Shown: positions 24,310 through 33,053 of the stretch, piece after piece
How the letters are laid out: every line of letters starts with the position of its first letter
Numbering within the stretch: the stretch's first letter is position 1
Assembly: GCA_031275285.1 (NCBI GenBank)
Contig: JAISOY010000139.1
Coordinates: forward strand, 1-41,744
Source of the DNA: Bacteroidales bacterium
Lineage (GTDB): Bacteria > Bacteroidota > Bacteroidia > Bacteroidales > UBA4181
Direction: 5' to 3'
DNA: 41,744 nt
Notes under the pieces: model-generated
Told to the model about the DNA's origin: nothing
Databases searched by the model: none
The model's input: only the letters and a program-made list of their open reading frames with translations
Position numbers and translations under genes: made by a program

Positions 24310-24690
24310 ACGCGTTATTATTAAGTTTAATTAAAGATGTTGATTATAAGCTTGTTTCATTCAAATTTAATGAGGATGTGCCTCCATTTTTTTTTGTACA
24401 CTCATAAAGTGGACAAGAAATCAATCAAAAAAGAATTAATTTTCTGTATATCTAACAATTAGCTTCATGCCGTATGGGTAAAAAAAGTGGATCAATGGTG
24501 AATCCGGGTAAATTCGAATGAGTAAAAAATTAACACAGTTACTGAAAAATAATCTATGGTTTTCCCTACAGGAATGACAAAAGATAGTAGCTACCGGTCA
24601 TGTTACCGATTGAAGAAAAACAACTATGCCTTCATTTTTTATTTCAATTAAAAAGTAAATTTTCAGTTCATGTGTTCGTCAAAAAATAAG
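24310..24690 (-). promoter_or_regulatory. PUL promoter region upstream of susC, with an opposite-strand stem-loop
   Basis: This 381-base gap has no gene. The minus strand carries TAAATTTG (24362-24369), an exact -7 element, giving a leader of about 45 bases before the susC ATG; no clear -33 element is seen, which fits an activator-dependent promoter. Immediately upstream, ATGAGG (24370-24375) and CCTCCAT (24381-24387) form a stem followed by nine Ts on the plus strand, which looks like a terminator for transcription running against the operon. Confidence 0.55.
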
Positions 24691-26388
24691 CTACCTGATT
24701 TTCATTACATAGTCCTCAAAATCATCCCTGGGAACAATGGCCTTATTTTTCACTTTTGCACGGTAATTATAAATGGTATTTACCGAATACCTCAGGAATT
24801 CGGCAATTTGGGAGCTATCATTGATACCCAGGCGTATCAGGGCAAAGATCCTTAGTTCTGTGTTCAACAATTCGCCTTTTTTAGGGATAATGGGGTCATC
24901 CGCCTGTAATAACTGATTGATCTTTTTGATAAAATCAGGAAAAAGATATAAAAAAGCGGTATCAAAATTATCGTATAATTCCTTTACTTCATTATCTATC
25001 GCACTCTGGGAACGGGTCAAAGACAGTAGCTCCGATGTCTGCCCACTGGATATTTTTTTACTGACCATCCGTCGATAAGTATCCAGCCTGTTAATATAAG
25101 AGGAACAGAGTTTCATGAACCGTCCGATATACTCGTCTTTTATCTGGTTGGATTCAAAAAGGTCTGTATTCGTTGATTGTAACTGGTCATTAATTTGCTG
25201 TAGTTCCTCATTCAGTTCTTTTAGCTGTGAATTGCTCACCTGAAGTTCTGATTGTGCCACCGATAGTTTTTTCATCTGTTTATAAATGTATACCAGTGCT
25301 ATGACAAGCAGAATGAACAAAGCACTGATCAATACAACATATACCTGAAGCGTCTGCTTTTGTTTATGAATGGTCGCCTGATATGTTTTATCGATGAGTG
25401 ATAAAATTCCCGCGCTTTGCAAACTTCGTAAGGGGGCATTATAAAAAACGGTCTCTCCCCATGAAAAACGGATATAATCGTAGGCCCTCTTAACATCTCC
25501 TTCTCCAAACAACAATTGCGCAAGCATCCAAAGGGATGCATGGTCTTTAGTAGCTGTTTGTATATCGGAAAGAGCCGATAAAGCGAGGTAATATTTCTCA
25601 TTTTCCACATCGCCTTCTTCCTTATATGAAAGAGCCCGGTGATAAGTAACCATGGCATAATCCGGATCCTTGAATTGTACTTTTGAAAGCCGTATATTGT
25701 TTATTTTTCTGGCTTCTTCATATTGTCCGGCATTCCTGAATGCCGTTTCATCCATAATGAGCCGTAACTCATGGTCAAGAGGTAATGCCGCATATAGTGA
25801 ATCCCTGTAACAATCGGATAAATTGAGGTAACGTTCTGCACTTTGTTTATCCTGGGTATAAAATGACAGCTCGCCATACACATGGCCACAGGCATTGTAA
25901 TAATCCGCTAACAACTTGTCTTCCAAACCCTCACGATTGATCGTTTCCAGCAGGTCTACTGCCTCTTTCCACATTCCGGTCGATCCCATTAAATAAGATA
26001 ATTGCAATACGTTTTCAAGTTCCCGCTGATGATCGTTCAGATGTCCTGAAATAAGCCTGTTCTTATTTAAATATGAAATAGCCGAATCACATGAGTATTT
26101 GGAGTATTCTTTATGTAAAAGCGCATTCAGGTTATACCTGTGTAAAGAATGAGGGTCTGTTTCAACGATTACCTTCTTTATTTTGTTGATCTTATCTTCT
26201 TTTTCCCGGATATACAAATGATTATTTTCAATAGAAAGATCTAATTCTGCCAGTAATGAATCCAGATTGTTTGACCAGAGTGTGCCAGTGGTTAAAAACA
26301 ATAAAAAAAAGATAAACGGTTCTTTTAAAAATGTCCGGGAATATATGCTTTCAAGTCGTTCTGAAATAAAAGATATAACCAAATTCAT
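24691..26388 (-). CDS. DUF6377-type membrane regulator of the PUL (TPR sensor, TM, C-terminal HTH)
   Basis: A 565-residue protein with a hydrophobic N-terminus (FIFFLLFLTTGTLW, about 25-38), a periplasmic region of TPR-like helices (about 45-340), one transmembrane helix (349-369), a coiled coil (371-412), and a cytoplasmic domain ending in a helix-turn-helix: LNTELRIFALIRLGINDSSQ then IAEFLRYSVNTIYNYRAKVK. This architecture is the DUF6377 family, found next to many Bacteroidota PULs. The likely role is to sense a breakdown product in the periplasm and activate susC, acting as a one-protein receptor and DNA-binding regulator. Known PUL regulators are more often SusR, hybrid two-component or ECF/anti-sigma systems. 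It lies directly upstream of susC on the same strand. Confidence 0.85.
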   Translation of the reverse strand: MNLVISFISERLESIYSRTFLKEPFIFFLLFLTTGTLWSNNLDSLLAELDLSIENNHLYIREKEDKINKIKKVIVETDPHSLHRYNLNALLHKEYSKYSCDSAISYLNKNRLISGHLNDHQRELENVLQLSYLMGSTGMWKEAVDLLETINREGLEDKLLADYYNACGHVYGELSFYTQDKQSAERYLNLSDCYRDSLYAALPLDHELRLIMDETAFRNAGQYEEARKINNIRLSKVQFKDPDYAMVTYHRALSYKEEGDVENEKYYLALSALSDIQTATKDHASLWMLAQLLFGEGDVKRAYDYIRFSWGETVFYNAPLRSLQSAGILSLIDKTYQATIHKQKQTLQVYVVLISALFILLVIALVYIYKQMKKLSVAQSELQVSNSQLKELNEELQQINDQLQSTNTDLFESNQIKDEYIGRFMKLCSSYINRLDTYRRMVSKKISSGQTSELLSLTRSQSAIDNEVKELYDNFDTAFLYLFPDFIKKINQLLQADDPIIPKKGELLNTELRIFALIRLGINDSSQIAEFLRYSVNTIYNYRAKVKNKAIVPRDDFEDYVMKIR

Positions 26389-26629
26389 AGGTGTTAAATG
26401 CTAAAAACAATATACCAGGCATATATTCAAATGATAGTATTTCCTACCATTAAGATACTATGGCCTTATATGTATTTTTATATATAAAAACATGATGTTC
26501 AAGTAAGTTCCTGATCTGTTCCTGTATACTTGTGTATCAATACTGCAAATATAAGAATTTATTCAAATTATTTAAGCAGGTCTGCCTTTGATTTTTCTGA
26601 ACAAAAACTTATTTTTCATGAACTATGAT

Positions 26630-26637
26630 TATCTTTG
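26630..26637 (+). promoter_or_regulatory. Bacteroidota -7 element for the patatin-like gene
   Basis: TATCTTTG is an exact TAnnTTTG match. Transcription would begin near 26644, so the in-frame TTG at 26635 cannot be the start and the ATG at 26662 is chosen. Confidence 0.55.
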
Positions 26638-26661
26638 ATTGTTTACCATAATGTTGTACAT

Positions 26662-28293
26662 ATGAGAATAGCGCTGGCATTTTCAGGAGGTGGCTACAGG
26701 GCTTCAGCCTTTAATCTGGGAGTTATCACTTACCTGAACAGGGTTTCGGTTGACGGTGCAACTTTACTTGATAAAGTCACAGCACTTTCAACGGTATCCG
26801 GTGGAACCATCACCGGGGCAAAATATGCTTTGGGTATTAAAAAGGGGGAAACCCTGGAAGAGATCTATGCTTCCTTATACCGTTTTTTCCTGAACACCGA
26901 TCTGATATCGGGAAGCATTGAACGTTTATGCAGTACGGAGAATTGGGACCAACCAAGGGTAAAAAGCCTGATCAGTGCCTTTGCGGACCTTTATGACGAC
27001 TTACTGTTCCAAAAAGACAAATTCGGGGTTCTCCTGGATGAAAAGCATCCGATACACCTGAAACACATATCATTTAATGCTACCGAATTTTCAACGGGAC
27101 TGCAATTCCGCTTTCAGGTATCGGAAAAAATATTTTCCCCCATAACCGGTATTCCCTATGATGGTATCATCGGTAATTTTAACAACAATATTTCCGGTAA
27201 GGTAGCCAAAGATATCAGGATGGCAGATATCCTGGCCGCTTCTTCCTGTTTTCCGGGAGGATTTGAGCCGATTAATTTCCCTACTGATTTTGTCCTTCCG
27301 GATACGGACGAGATCATCCGGCTCAGGAAAAATAAAAAATATCCGATAGGCTTGATGGACGGAGGAATTGTCGATAATCAGGGAATAGAGCCCTTGTTAC
27401 TTGCCGAAAACCGGATGAGACTCAACAGCCTGAATCCGGACCAGTGTAACTTCGACCTGATCATTGTATCGGATGTTTCCAGTCCTTATATGGAGGGTTT
27501 TACTGCGAGCATACAGCAAAAAGAGAATTGGTGGCGGCGACTGACATTGCAGAGAGTTAAACTGGTTACTTTTTTTACGGTATTGGTTGCTGCCGGATTG
27601 ATGGTATTGGCCATCCGGGAAAAGTCCATTGTACTTTCCGTTACGGCAACCATACTCTTTACATTGTCATCCATAGTAGCACTGTTGTTCCTATGGATCA
27701 AAAAACAATTAAAAAATATCGGTATCCTTGATGTATCGAAACTAAAAAAATTCAGGCATCTAAAGCTTATTGTATTCGAAAACCTTTTAAAGAACAGAGT
27801 CCTATCCATATTAAGACTGACCGGCAGCGTATTTATGAAACATATCCGCCGGTTAAATTTCCGTTCGGTATATGAAAACGACTATTGGGCCAACCGTCGT
27901 ATCATGAATGCTATTTATGAATTAAGGGCCGGAGAAAAGAACACTGAAAAAAGATTTGAAAAAGGAGAATTGGACGATTACCTGAAACCTTCGGCGAAAA
28001 TACAGGAAGTGTCCTCAATCGCTGCCGGAATGGAAACTACCTTATGGTTTGAAAAAAGACACTGGGATGCCAGGGTGCCCGATTCCCTGATTGCTTGCGG
28101 ACAATACAGTATTTGCTGGAACCTGCTAGGTTATATCGGACAAATCAAACGGGATACCACCAATACCAATAAAAACCATCAGCTTTTACTCTCATGTGAG
28201 GATTTTCTGAGGAAAGACTGGGAAAAATTCAAGGAAAACCCTTACTGGCTCGTGGAAAAATACCAACAGGAAATGTCACTTCTGTCTAAGTAA
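26662..28293 (+). CDS. Patatin-like phospholipase with internal membrane segments
   Basis: A 543-residue protein. The patatin domain is at the very N-terminus with no signal peptide: oxyanion loop LAFSGGGYRASAFNLGV, nucleophile Ser46 in LSTVSGGTITG, conserved ADILAASSCFPGGFEP, and catalytic Asp233 in MDGGIVDNQG. The nucleophile elbow has Ser instead of the first Gly of GxSxG, a variant also seen in other bacterial patatins. Two hydrophobic helices (about 300-318 and 323-345) anchor the middle of the protein, and a 200-residue basic C-terminal region of unknown fold follows. Patatins hydrolyse acyl esters of membrane lipids; substrate is unknown. It stands alone, divergent from the PUL regulator. 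Housekeeping lipase, effector or defence role cannot be separated by sequence. Confidence 0.85.
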   Translation: MRIALAFSGGGYRASAFNLGVITYLNRVSVDGATLLDKVTALSTVSGGTITGAKYALGIKKGETLEEIYASLYRFFLNTDLISGSIERLCSTENWDQPRVKSLISAFADLYDDLLFQKDKFGVLLDEKHPIHLKHISFNATEFSTGLQFRFQVSEKIFSPITGIPYDGIIGNFNNNISGKVAKDIRMADILAASSCFPGGFEPINFPTDFVLPDTDEIIRLRKNKKYPIGLMDGGIVDNQGIEPLLLAENRMRLNSLNPDQCNFDLIIVSDVSSPYMEGFTASIQQKENWWRRLTLQRVKLVTFFTVLVAAGLMVLAIREKSIVLSVTATILFTLSSIVALLFLWIKKQLKNIGILDVSKLKKFRHLKLIVFENLLKNRVLSILRLTGSVFMKHIRRLNFRSVYENDYWANRRIMNAIYELRAGEKNTEKRFEKGELDDYLKPSAKIQEVSSIAAGMETTLWFEKRHWDARVPDSLIACGQYSICWNLLGYIGQIKRDTTNTNKNHQLLLSCEDFLRKDWEKFKENPYWLVEKYQQEMSLLSK

Positions 28294-28466
28294 CTGTATT
28301 TTAAAGGTATATATTTCCAAAAAGTCATCTATTACTATTCTTTATCCGATTCAGCATCTGAATAAACAGGTTCAGCTATAAGAAAGAACAACTCTGCAAC
28401 TAATGTTCAACAAGGTGGTTGTCATCCTTTTTCTTTGCGGCTAGTAACCATTAAAATATAAAGAAA

Positions 28467-29279
28467 ATGAATACACTAATTCCGCTGGTAATGCTAACCG
28501 TGCTTTCAACCCATGTCATTAAAGCACAAAACTGTGACATTCACCCATACATTTATCTTAAAATGAGTGATGTTCAGGCGAAAGTGCCTGAAAGTCAAAA
28601 ATATGAAATCATCGTAAAACGTCAGGGCTCTGATCCTGTCAATGGCGCAAAGATCTTTGCAGATGCAGCCAAAGGTATTTATTATGCTAAAGGCAAAGAT
28701 TCGTTAAAGTGGGAGAATGTAACTACATCAAAAATAAAAAGTATCCATCACGACTTTTCGGAAGGAACACCGCTGCCTGTACTCAACCATTTTACATACA
28801 AATCCATGTCGGCCCCTTTTATGAATGAAGATTTCTACAAAAATATTCCTCAGGACCAGGTAGATTGGGCCATGATGCTGTTGACAGATGCATTCATGAT
28901 GCATGAATATAAATTACTTATACTCGATAGCCTGGAATTTAATCGTCCCTATCTGCCCCGGGACATGTCAGGCAATGATATTGTCATGAGTGGGCTTGAT
29001 TTTAATTTTGCAAGTGAATATCTGCAATTTTTATGGGATAGTTTTACCATATATAATGATAAGCTATGTGCTGTAGTTCGGTTCGAATCTTTTTTTAATC
29101 TGATGGGCAACCGACAGTCAAAAGGAAGATCCATGTACTACGGAGAAATGTTCATATCTTTAGATAATAAACAGATTGAATATGCAAGGATGGTGGAAGA
29201 TGTGGTTCTCCAACAAAAAGAATCGAAAGAAAAATGGATGGACATGCAACGTTTGGTAGTATTGAATAAGGTAAAATAA
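28467..29279 (+). CDS. Secreted protein of unknown function upstream of a LytS/LytTR pair
   Basis: A 270-residue protein. A signal peptide is clear (PLVMLTVLSTHVIKA then QNCD), so it is exported. I do not recognise the mature part: it has no repeats, no metal motif and few cysteines, with mixed polar sequence (DIVMSGLDFNFASEYLQFLW, then GEMFISLDNKQIEYARMVED) reminiscent of the beta-rich GLPGLI or outer-membrane lipoprotein-carrier-like folds; this is only an impression. It is 18 bases before a sensor kinase gene on the same strand, so the three genes (secreted protein, kinase, regulator) probably form one functional set. TTTCTTTG at 28430-28437 is one base off the -7 consensus. Confidence 0.6.
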   Translation: MNTLIPLVMLTVLSTHVIKAQNCDIHPYIYLKMSDVQAKVPESQKYEIIVKRQGSDPVNGAKIFADAAKGIYYAKGKDSLKWENVTTSKIKSIHHDFSEGTPLPVLNHFTYKSMSAPFMNEDFYKNIPQDQVDWAMMLLTDAFMMHEYKLLILDSLEFNRPYLPRDMSGNDIVMSGLDFNFASEYLQFLWDSFTIYNDKLCAVVRFESFFNLMGNRQSKGRSMYYGEMFISLDNKQIEYARMVEDVVLQQKESKEKWMDMQRLVVLNKVK

Positions 29280-29297
29280 TCAGTAAATTCGTCAACC

Positions 29298-30332
29298 ATG
29301 AAAAAACATAAAAAAATAAGAGGTTTTGTTGCGGCTGTATTATTCAGTTATGGTATAGTTGTGTTGTTACGGTGGATACAGGATGCCGATCCGTTTCATC
29401 TGCCGACCCTTATTATTTTAGGCACATCTGTATTAATTATCGTTCTGCTAATCAATCTTATTGTTAATAAGATGTTTTCATCAATTTCCAATATGCCGGT
29501 GGTGCCATTGAAAAAAAAGTTAGTACCGTCATTTATCCTGTTCGCTGTTTTTACATTTTTTATTTCTTTCACCGTGTTTTTTTCGGGAATGTATATTTTA
29601 TACAGAGTGGAAGGATGGGATACCAGTCAGTTCCTAACCCATATATTTCAAAGACAGTTTGGAGGAGCATTTCTATCCGTAACCATTGGCGTTTTAATGG
29701 CGCCCGTTGCTTTCTTCTATAAGATTTGGCGGCAGGCAGTTGACCGGGAACAACAGTTACGCGAAGAAAACCTGAAATATAAATACCGGACTTTAAAAAC
29801 CCAGGTAAATCCCCATTTCCTGTTCAACAGCCTGAATACCCTTTCGGAACTTGTATATGTGGATGCAAAGAAAGCAGACAATTATATCCACAAGCTAGCG
29901 GGTATTTACAGGTATATTCTCGAACATGAGGAAACTGACCTGATACCCCTGGATGAAGAATTGGAGTTTGTAAAGCAGTATTTTGAGTTGCAGAAAGAAC
30001 GTGCCGGAAATAGCATACTTCTGGATATGGATGTTGAAAATGCATCTCAATTTAACATAATCCCCATATCCTTGCAAATACTGGTGGAAAATGCCTTAAA
30101 ACATAATTCTGCTTCCGAAGAAAATCCGTTGAAGATCTGCATTGATAATAATGACGGATATATCATTGTTTCTAATAATATGCAGAGAAAAAGCATATTG
30201 AATGATTCTCCCGGGACAGGTCTGGTAAATCTGGAGCAAAGAACCAAACTGATCACAGGACGGGAAATTATCCGAAGCCAGGAAAACGGGTTGTTTATCG
30301 TTAAACTTCCGGTTATCAGCACATCAGAATAA
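29298..30332 (+). CDS. LytS/YehU-type sensor histidine kinase (second copy)
   Basis: A 344-residue membrane kinase with four hydrophobic segments (about 9-25, 36-57, 76-102, 122-141). The His_kinase domain holds the phospho-acceptor His173 in TQVNPHFLFNSLNTLSEL, the N-box ILVENALKHNSASEENPL and the ATP-binding PGTGLVNLEQR. It resembles the kinase at 9437-10435 in architecture and in the catalytic blocks but only moderately in the membrane part, so the two are paralogues with different signals. It is preceded by a secreted protein gene at 18 bases and followed by its regulator at 66 bases. Confidence 0.93.
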   Translation: MKKHKKIRGFVAAVLFSYGIVVLLRWIQDADPFHLPTLIILGTSVLIIVLLINLIVNKMFSSISNMPVVPLKKKLVPSFILFAVFTFFISFTVFFSGMYILYRVEGWDTSQFLTHIFQRQFGGAFLSVTIGVLMAPVAFFYKIWRQAVDREQQLREENLKYKYRTLKTQVNPHFLFNSLNTLSELVYVDAKKADNYIHKLAGIYRYILEHEETDLIPLDEELEFVKQYFELQKERAGNSILLDMDVENASQFNIIPISLQILVENALKHNSASEENPLKICIDNNDGYIIVSNNMQRKSILNDSPGTGLVNLEQRTKLITGREIIRSQENGLFIVKLPVISTSE

Positions 30333-30363
30333 AAATAACTGCACCGGATGACTTTTTAAATGT

Positions 30364-30371
30364 TATATTTG
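30364..30371 (+). promoter_or_regulatory. Bacteroidota -7 element before the second LytTR regulator
   Basis: TATATTTG is an exact match, 27 bases before the ATG at 30399. It would let the regulator be made independently of the kinase. Confidence 0.45.
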
Positions 30372-30398
30372 ATATATTGCCATTAAATCAATGTTTCA

Positions 30399-31151
30399 AT
30401 GAAGGTATTAATTATAGAAGATGAACGTCCTGCGGCAGAGAAGTTATCCCGCTTATTAGAGGAGATAAACCCGGATATCAAAATAGTGGATATCCTCAAA
30501 TCAGTGGAGCAATCTATCAACTGGCTCAACTCCAACCCCAATCCGGATTTGATCTTTATGGATATTCAACTGCAGGACGGAATCAGTTTTGAGATTTTTG
30601 AAAATTGCGAGGTGAAAGTACCGGTAATTTTCACAACGGCTTATGACGAATATGCATTAAAAGCTTTCAAGGTAAACAGTATCGATTACCTCCTGAAACC
30701 AATTGTTATTGATGAATTAAAAACAGCATTGAATAAGTTTCATTCTCTTCATGTTCACCAACCGGACTATTCAAAGCTGGAAACCATAGTCCGTCAACTT
30801 CAGCCCAAAACGAAGGAGCGGTTTTTAATCAGGATCGGCGAACACTACAGGTCTATACCTGTAACAGATATCAACTGTTTTTACATCATGGAACGGAACA
30901 CCTTTATTCTAACGAATACAGGTAAAAGCTATCCGGTCGATTACTCGTTGGACAAGATAGAGCAATTGGCTGATCCTAAATTATTTTTCAGGGTAAACCG
31001 GAATTTCATCATTCACTTTTATGCCATTAAGGATATCATCGTTTATTCATCCAACAGGTTAAAGATCATTTTGAATGACCGGATAGAACAAGAAGACATT
31101 TTAGTAAGCAGGGAACGGGTTGCAGATTTTAAAAAATGGATGGACAGATAG
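30399..31151 (+). CDS. LytTR-type response regulator (second copy)
   Basis: A 250-residue regulator. The receiver domain has IIEDERPAAEKL, the phospho-acceptor Asp55 in LIFMDIQLQDGISFEIFE, FTTAYDEYALKAFKVNSID and YLLKP. The LytTR domain (about 140-250) shows RSIPVTDINCFYIMERNTFI, FFRVNRNFIIHFYAIKDI and the ending LVSRERVADFKKWMD. Length, the FEIFE block and the C-terminus closely match the regulator at 10722-11480, showing a common origin. It is the natural partner of the kinase just upstream. The operon ends here, convergent with rnhB; no terminator hairpin is visible in the 61-base gap. Confidence 0.94.
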   Translation: MKVLIIEDERPAAEKLSRLLEEINPDIKIVDILKSVEQSINWLNSNPNPDLIFMDIQLQDGISFEIFENCEVKVPVIFTTAYDEYALKAFKVNSIDYLLKPIVIDELKTALNKFHSLHVHQPDYSKLETIVRQLQPKTKERFLIRIGEHYRSIPVTDINCFYIMERNTFILTNTGKSYPVDYSLDKIEQLADPKLFFRVNRNFIIHFYAIKDIIVYSSNRLKIILNDRIEQEDILVSRERVADFKKWMDR

Positions 31152-31212
31152 GTTTTGATCAAAAAAAATATCGACATACTGTTGTCAATCAGACGCCATA
31201 CCATATCACCTA

Positions 31213-31818
31213 TCAATCAAAAGGTATCTTCAATTGAGTAGACAATAACCGGAACGATTTCCGGTGATGGGGTGTTATCCCATACCGGGCAATAGCGTCG
31301 CGATGTTCTTTCGACGGATATCCTTTGTTTTTCTCCCATTTATATTCAGGATACTCTCCGGCAAGTTTCGCCATGTAATCGTCACGGTATGTCTTTGCCA
31401 GTACCGAAGCAGCAGCAATAGAATAATACAGGGTATCTCCTTTTACGATTGTTTTGTGTGGAATACCGGAGTAAGCAATAAAATAATTTCCATCAATGAT
31501 CAGGTGTCCGGGCCTGACGGATAATTGCCCGATGGCTTTATGCATAGAAAATACGGATGCCTTCAGTATGTTCACCTTGTCTATTTCCTGATTGCTGTAT
31601 GAAGCAACCGACCAGGCAACCGCTGACTTTTCAATTTCATCCCGCAAACGGTACCGTTGTATATGGGTCAGTTTTTTTGAATCGGTCAGTACATCATGCG
31701 TAAAATCTTTCGGTAAGATAACTGCTGCCGCAAAAACCGGTCCTGCAAGACATCCGCGACCGGCTTCATCACAACCGGCTTCAATCAAACTTTCTTGAAA
31801 ATATGCTTTCAGTGCCAT
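31213..31818 (-). CDS. rnhB: Ribonuclease HII
   Basis: Cuts RNA in RNA-DNA hybrids and at single ribonucleotides in DNA. The catalytic acidic residues are in EAGCDEAGRGCLAGPVFAAA (Asp-Glu pair), in LIIDGN and in AAASVLAKTYRDDYM, all in family order. Length 201 is normal. It begins 6 bases after the CapA-like gene and is the last gene of the minus-strand group rbfA, methyltransferase, capA-like, rnhB. The end PHHRKSFRLLSTQ is the family C-terminal block. Nothing is unusual. Confidence 0.96.
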   Translation of the reverse strand: MALKAYFQESLIEAGCDEAGRGCLAGPVFAAAVILPKDFTHDVLTDSKKLTHIQRYRLRDEIEKSAVAWSVASYSNQEIDKVNILKASVFSMHKAIGQLSVRPGHLIIDGNYFIAYSGIPHKTIVKGDTLYYSIAAASVLAKTYRDDYMAKLAGEYPEYKWEKNKGYPSKEHRDAIARYGITPHHRKSFRLLSTQLKIPFD

Positions 31819-31824
31819 CCGAAT

Positions 31825-33051
31825 CTATTTAGCCTTCCTGAAAAAGAGAAACCTTTTACGGGAAGTGGTTGTTTTGACAGATTTATCCAACGGATCGGGA
31901 CGCTCTACCCTAAGTAGCGGATAGTTCCATTTAAGTTCAGGAACCTCCAGCAGTATAGGCTGTAACCGGATCATACATGTTCCTTCAGGATGAATGATCC
32001 ATCCGTCCTCCGATATCTCTATATTCACTTCCGGGAAATCCTGTCTGGTCAGGTCCCGGATAACGGAAACCACCCTTCGTGCCGAATCATAACGCGGACA
32101 ACGATCATCCATAGGCTGATAAGTAGGGGTGATATGTGCCTTGAAAAAACATCCGTGACGGTTGGTATAAATACGGAAGATAGGCGCCAACCCGGTAACT
32201 CCCGCTACATTAATCCGGCTGTATGTACTGAAGTTACCCATGCTGTATGCGATGAAACGGTCGTTGTAGATCTCAACGGCCCGTGTTACATGTGGGCCAT
32301 GCCCCAACAATATATCGCCGCCTGCATCGATCATTTTATGGGCGAATTCATAGACATTTCCCCTGTTCTCTCCCAGAAAGGTCTCTGTTTCCCTGGTTAC
32401 ATGCTGACTCGCCGGCCCCTCGGCCCCTGCATGAAAAGATACGATAACAATGTCACAACTATCCTTCAATGAACGTACGATATCCTGTGCAGCGGGGATA
32501 TCCCGCACATCTACAGTACCCCTGTTGGGTGCGAATGCACAAAACCCATATTTGATACCGTCTTTTTCTACAATAGATGTCGGATGGGTTATCAGTCCTG
32601 CATGTGCTATGCCATGTTTTTCCAATGTCTCTACAGTCGTCCTGCGGCCTGTCTCACCAAAATCGCCCATATGGTTGTTGGCCAGACTTATCATATCGAA
32701 TCCGGCATCCACCAGACAGCCGGCAAATTTTGCAGGCATACCGAATGTATAACATACCGCCGGGTTATTACAACTCTTGACTCCTGTCAACGAATTGACC
32801 AGTGCACCTTCCAGATTTCCGAATAAAATATCGGCGTTCTCAAAATAAGGTTTTACCATGCTGAATGAACGGCTGCAATTGCTGTCGGGAGGGAGGTATT
32901 TCCCATCCGGATACATGGTTCCCATCATGATATCACCCACAGCTACGACCTGGATAGTGTCTTTTTCCATATGAAACGGAAATGCTGGTAAGTGCAACAA
33001 GACTGAGAAAAATGATAGGAGTATTAGCCTGTAACCTTTGAACATAACCAA
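31825..33051 (-). CDS. CapA/PgsA-like metallophosphatase-fold protein, exported
   Basis: A 408-residue protein of the CapA family (poly-gamma-glutamate synthesis enzyme, calcineurin-like fold). A hydrophobic N-terminus (LILLSFFSVLLHLPAFPF) exports it. Family motifs: VVAVGDIMMGTMYPDG, ILFGNLEGALV, ISLANNHMGDFGETG, IVSFHAGAEG, ILLGHGPHVTRAVEIYN and FIAYSMGNFSTY, which together supply the metal-binding Asp, Asn and His residues. No capsule genes lie nearby, so a true poly-gamma-glutamate role is doubtful; a hydrolase of unknown target is equally likely. Two bases separate it from the methyltransferase gene upstream and six from rnhB downstream, so it belongs to one tight operon. The tail is basic (TTTSRKRFLFFRKAK). 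Confidence 0.88.
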   Translation of the reverse strand: MVMFKGYRLILLSFFSVLLHLPAFPFHMEKDTIQVVAVGDIMMGTMYPDGKYLPPDSNCSRSFSMVKPYFENADILFGNLEGALVNSLTGVKSCNNPAVCYTFGMPAKFAGCLVDAGFDMISLANNHMGDFGETGRRTTVETLEKHGIAHAGLITHPTSIVEKDGIKYGFCAFAPNRGTVDVRDIPAAQDIVRSLKDSCDIVIVSFHAGAEGPASQHVTRETETFLGENRGNVYEFAHKMIDAGGDILLGHGPHVTRAVEIYNDRFIAYSMGNFSTYSRINVAGVTGLAPIFRIYTNRHGCFFKAHITPTYQPMDDRCPRYDSARRVVSVIRDLTRQDFPEVNIEISEDGWIIHPEGTCMIRLQPILLEVPELKWNYPLLRVERPDPLDKSVKTTTSRKRFLFFRKAK

Positions 33052-33053
33052 CT

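Noticed and set aside
26635..26661. TTG start for the patatin-like gene
   Set aside because: The TTG lies inside an exact -7 promoter box, so it would not be in the mRNA.
31990..32472. Plus-strand frame of 160 codons opposite the CapA-like gene
   Set aside because: Shadow frame over conserved CapA motifs on the other strand.
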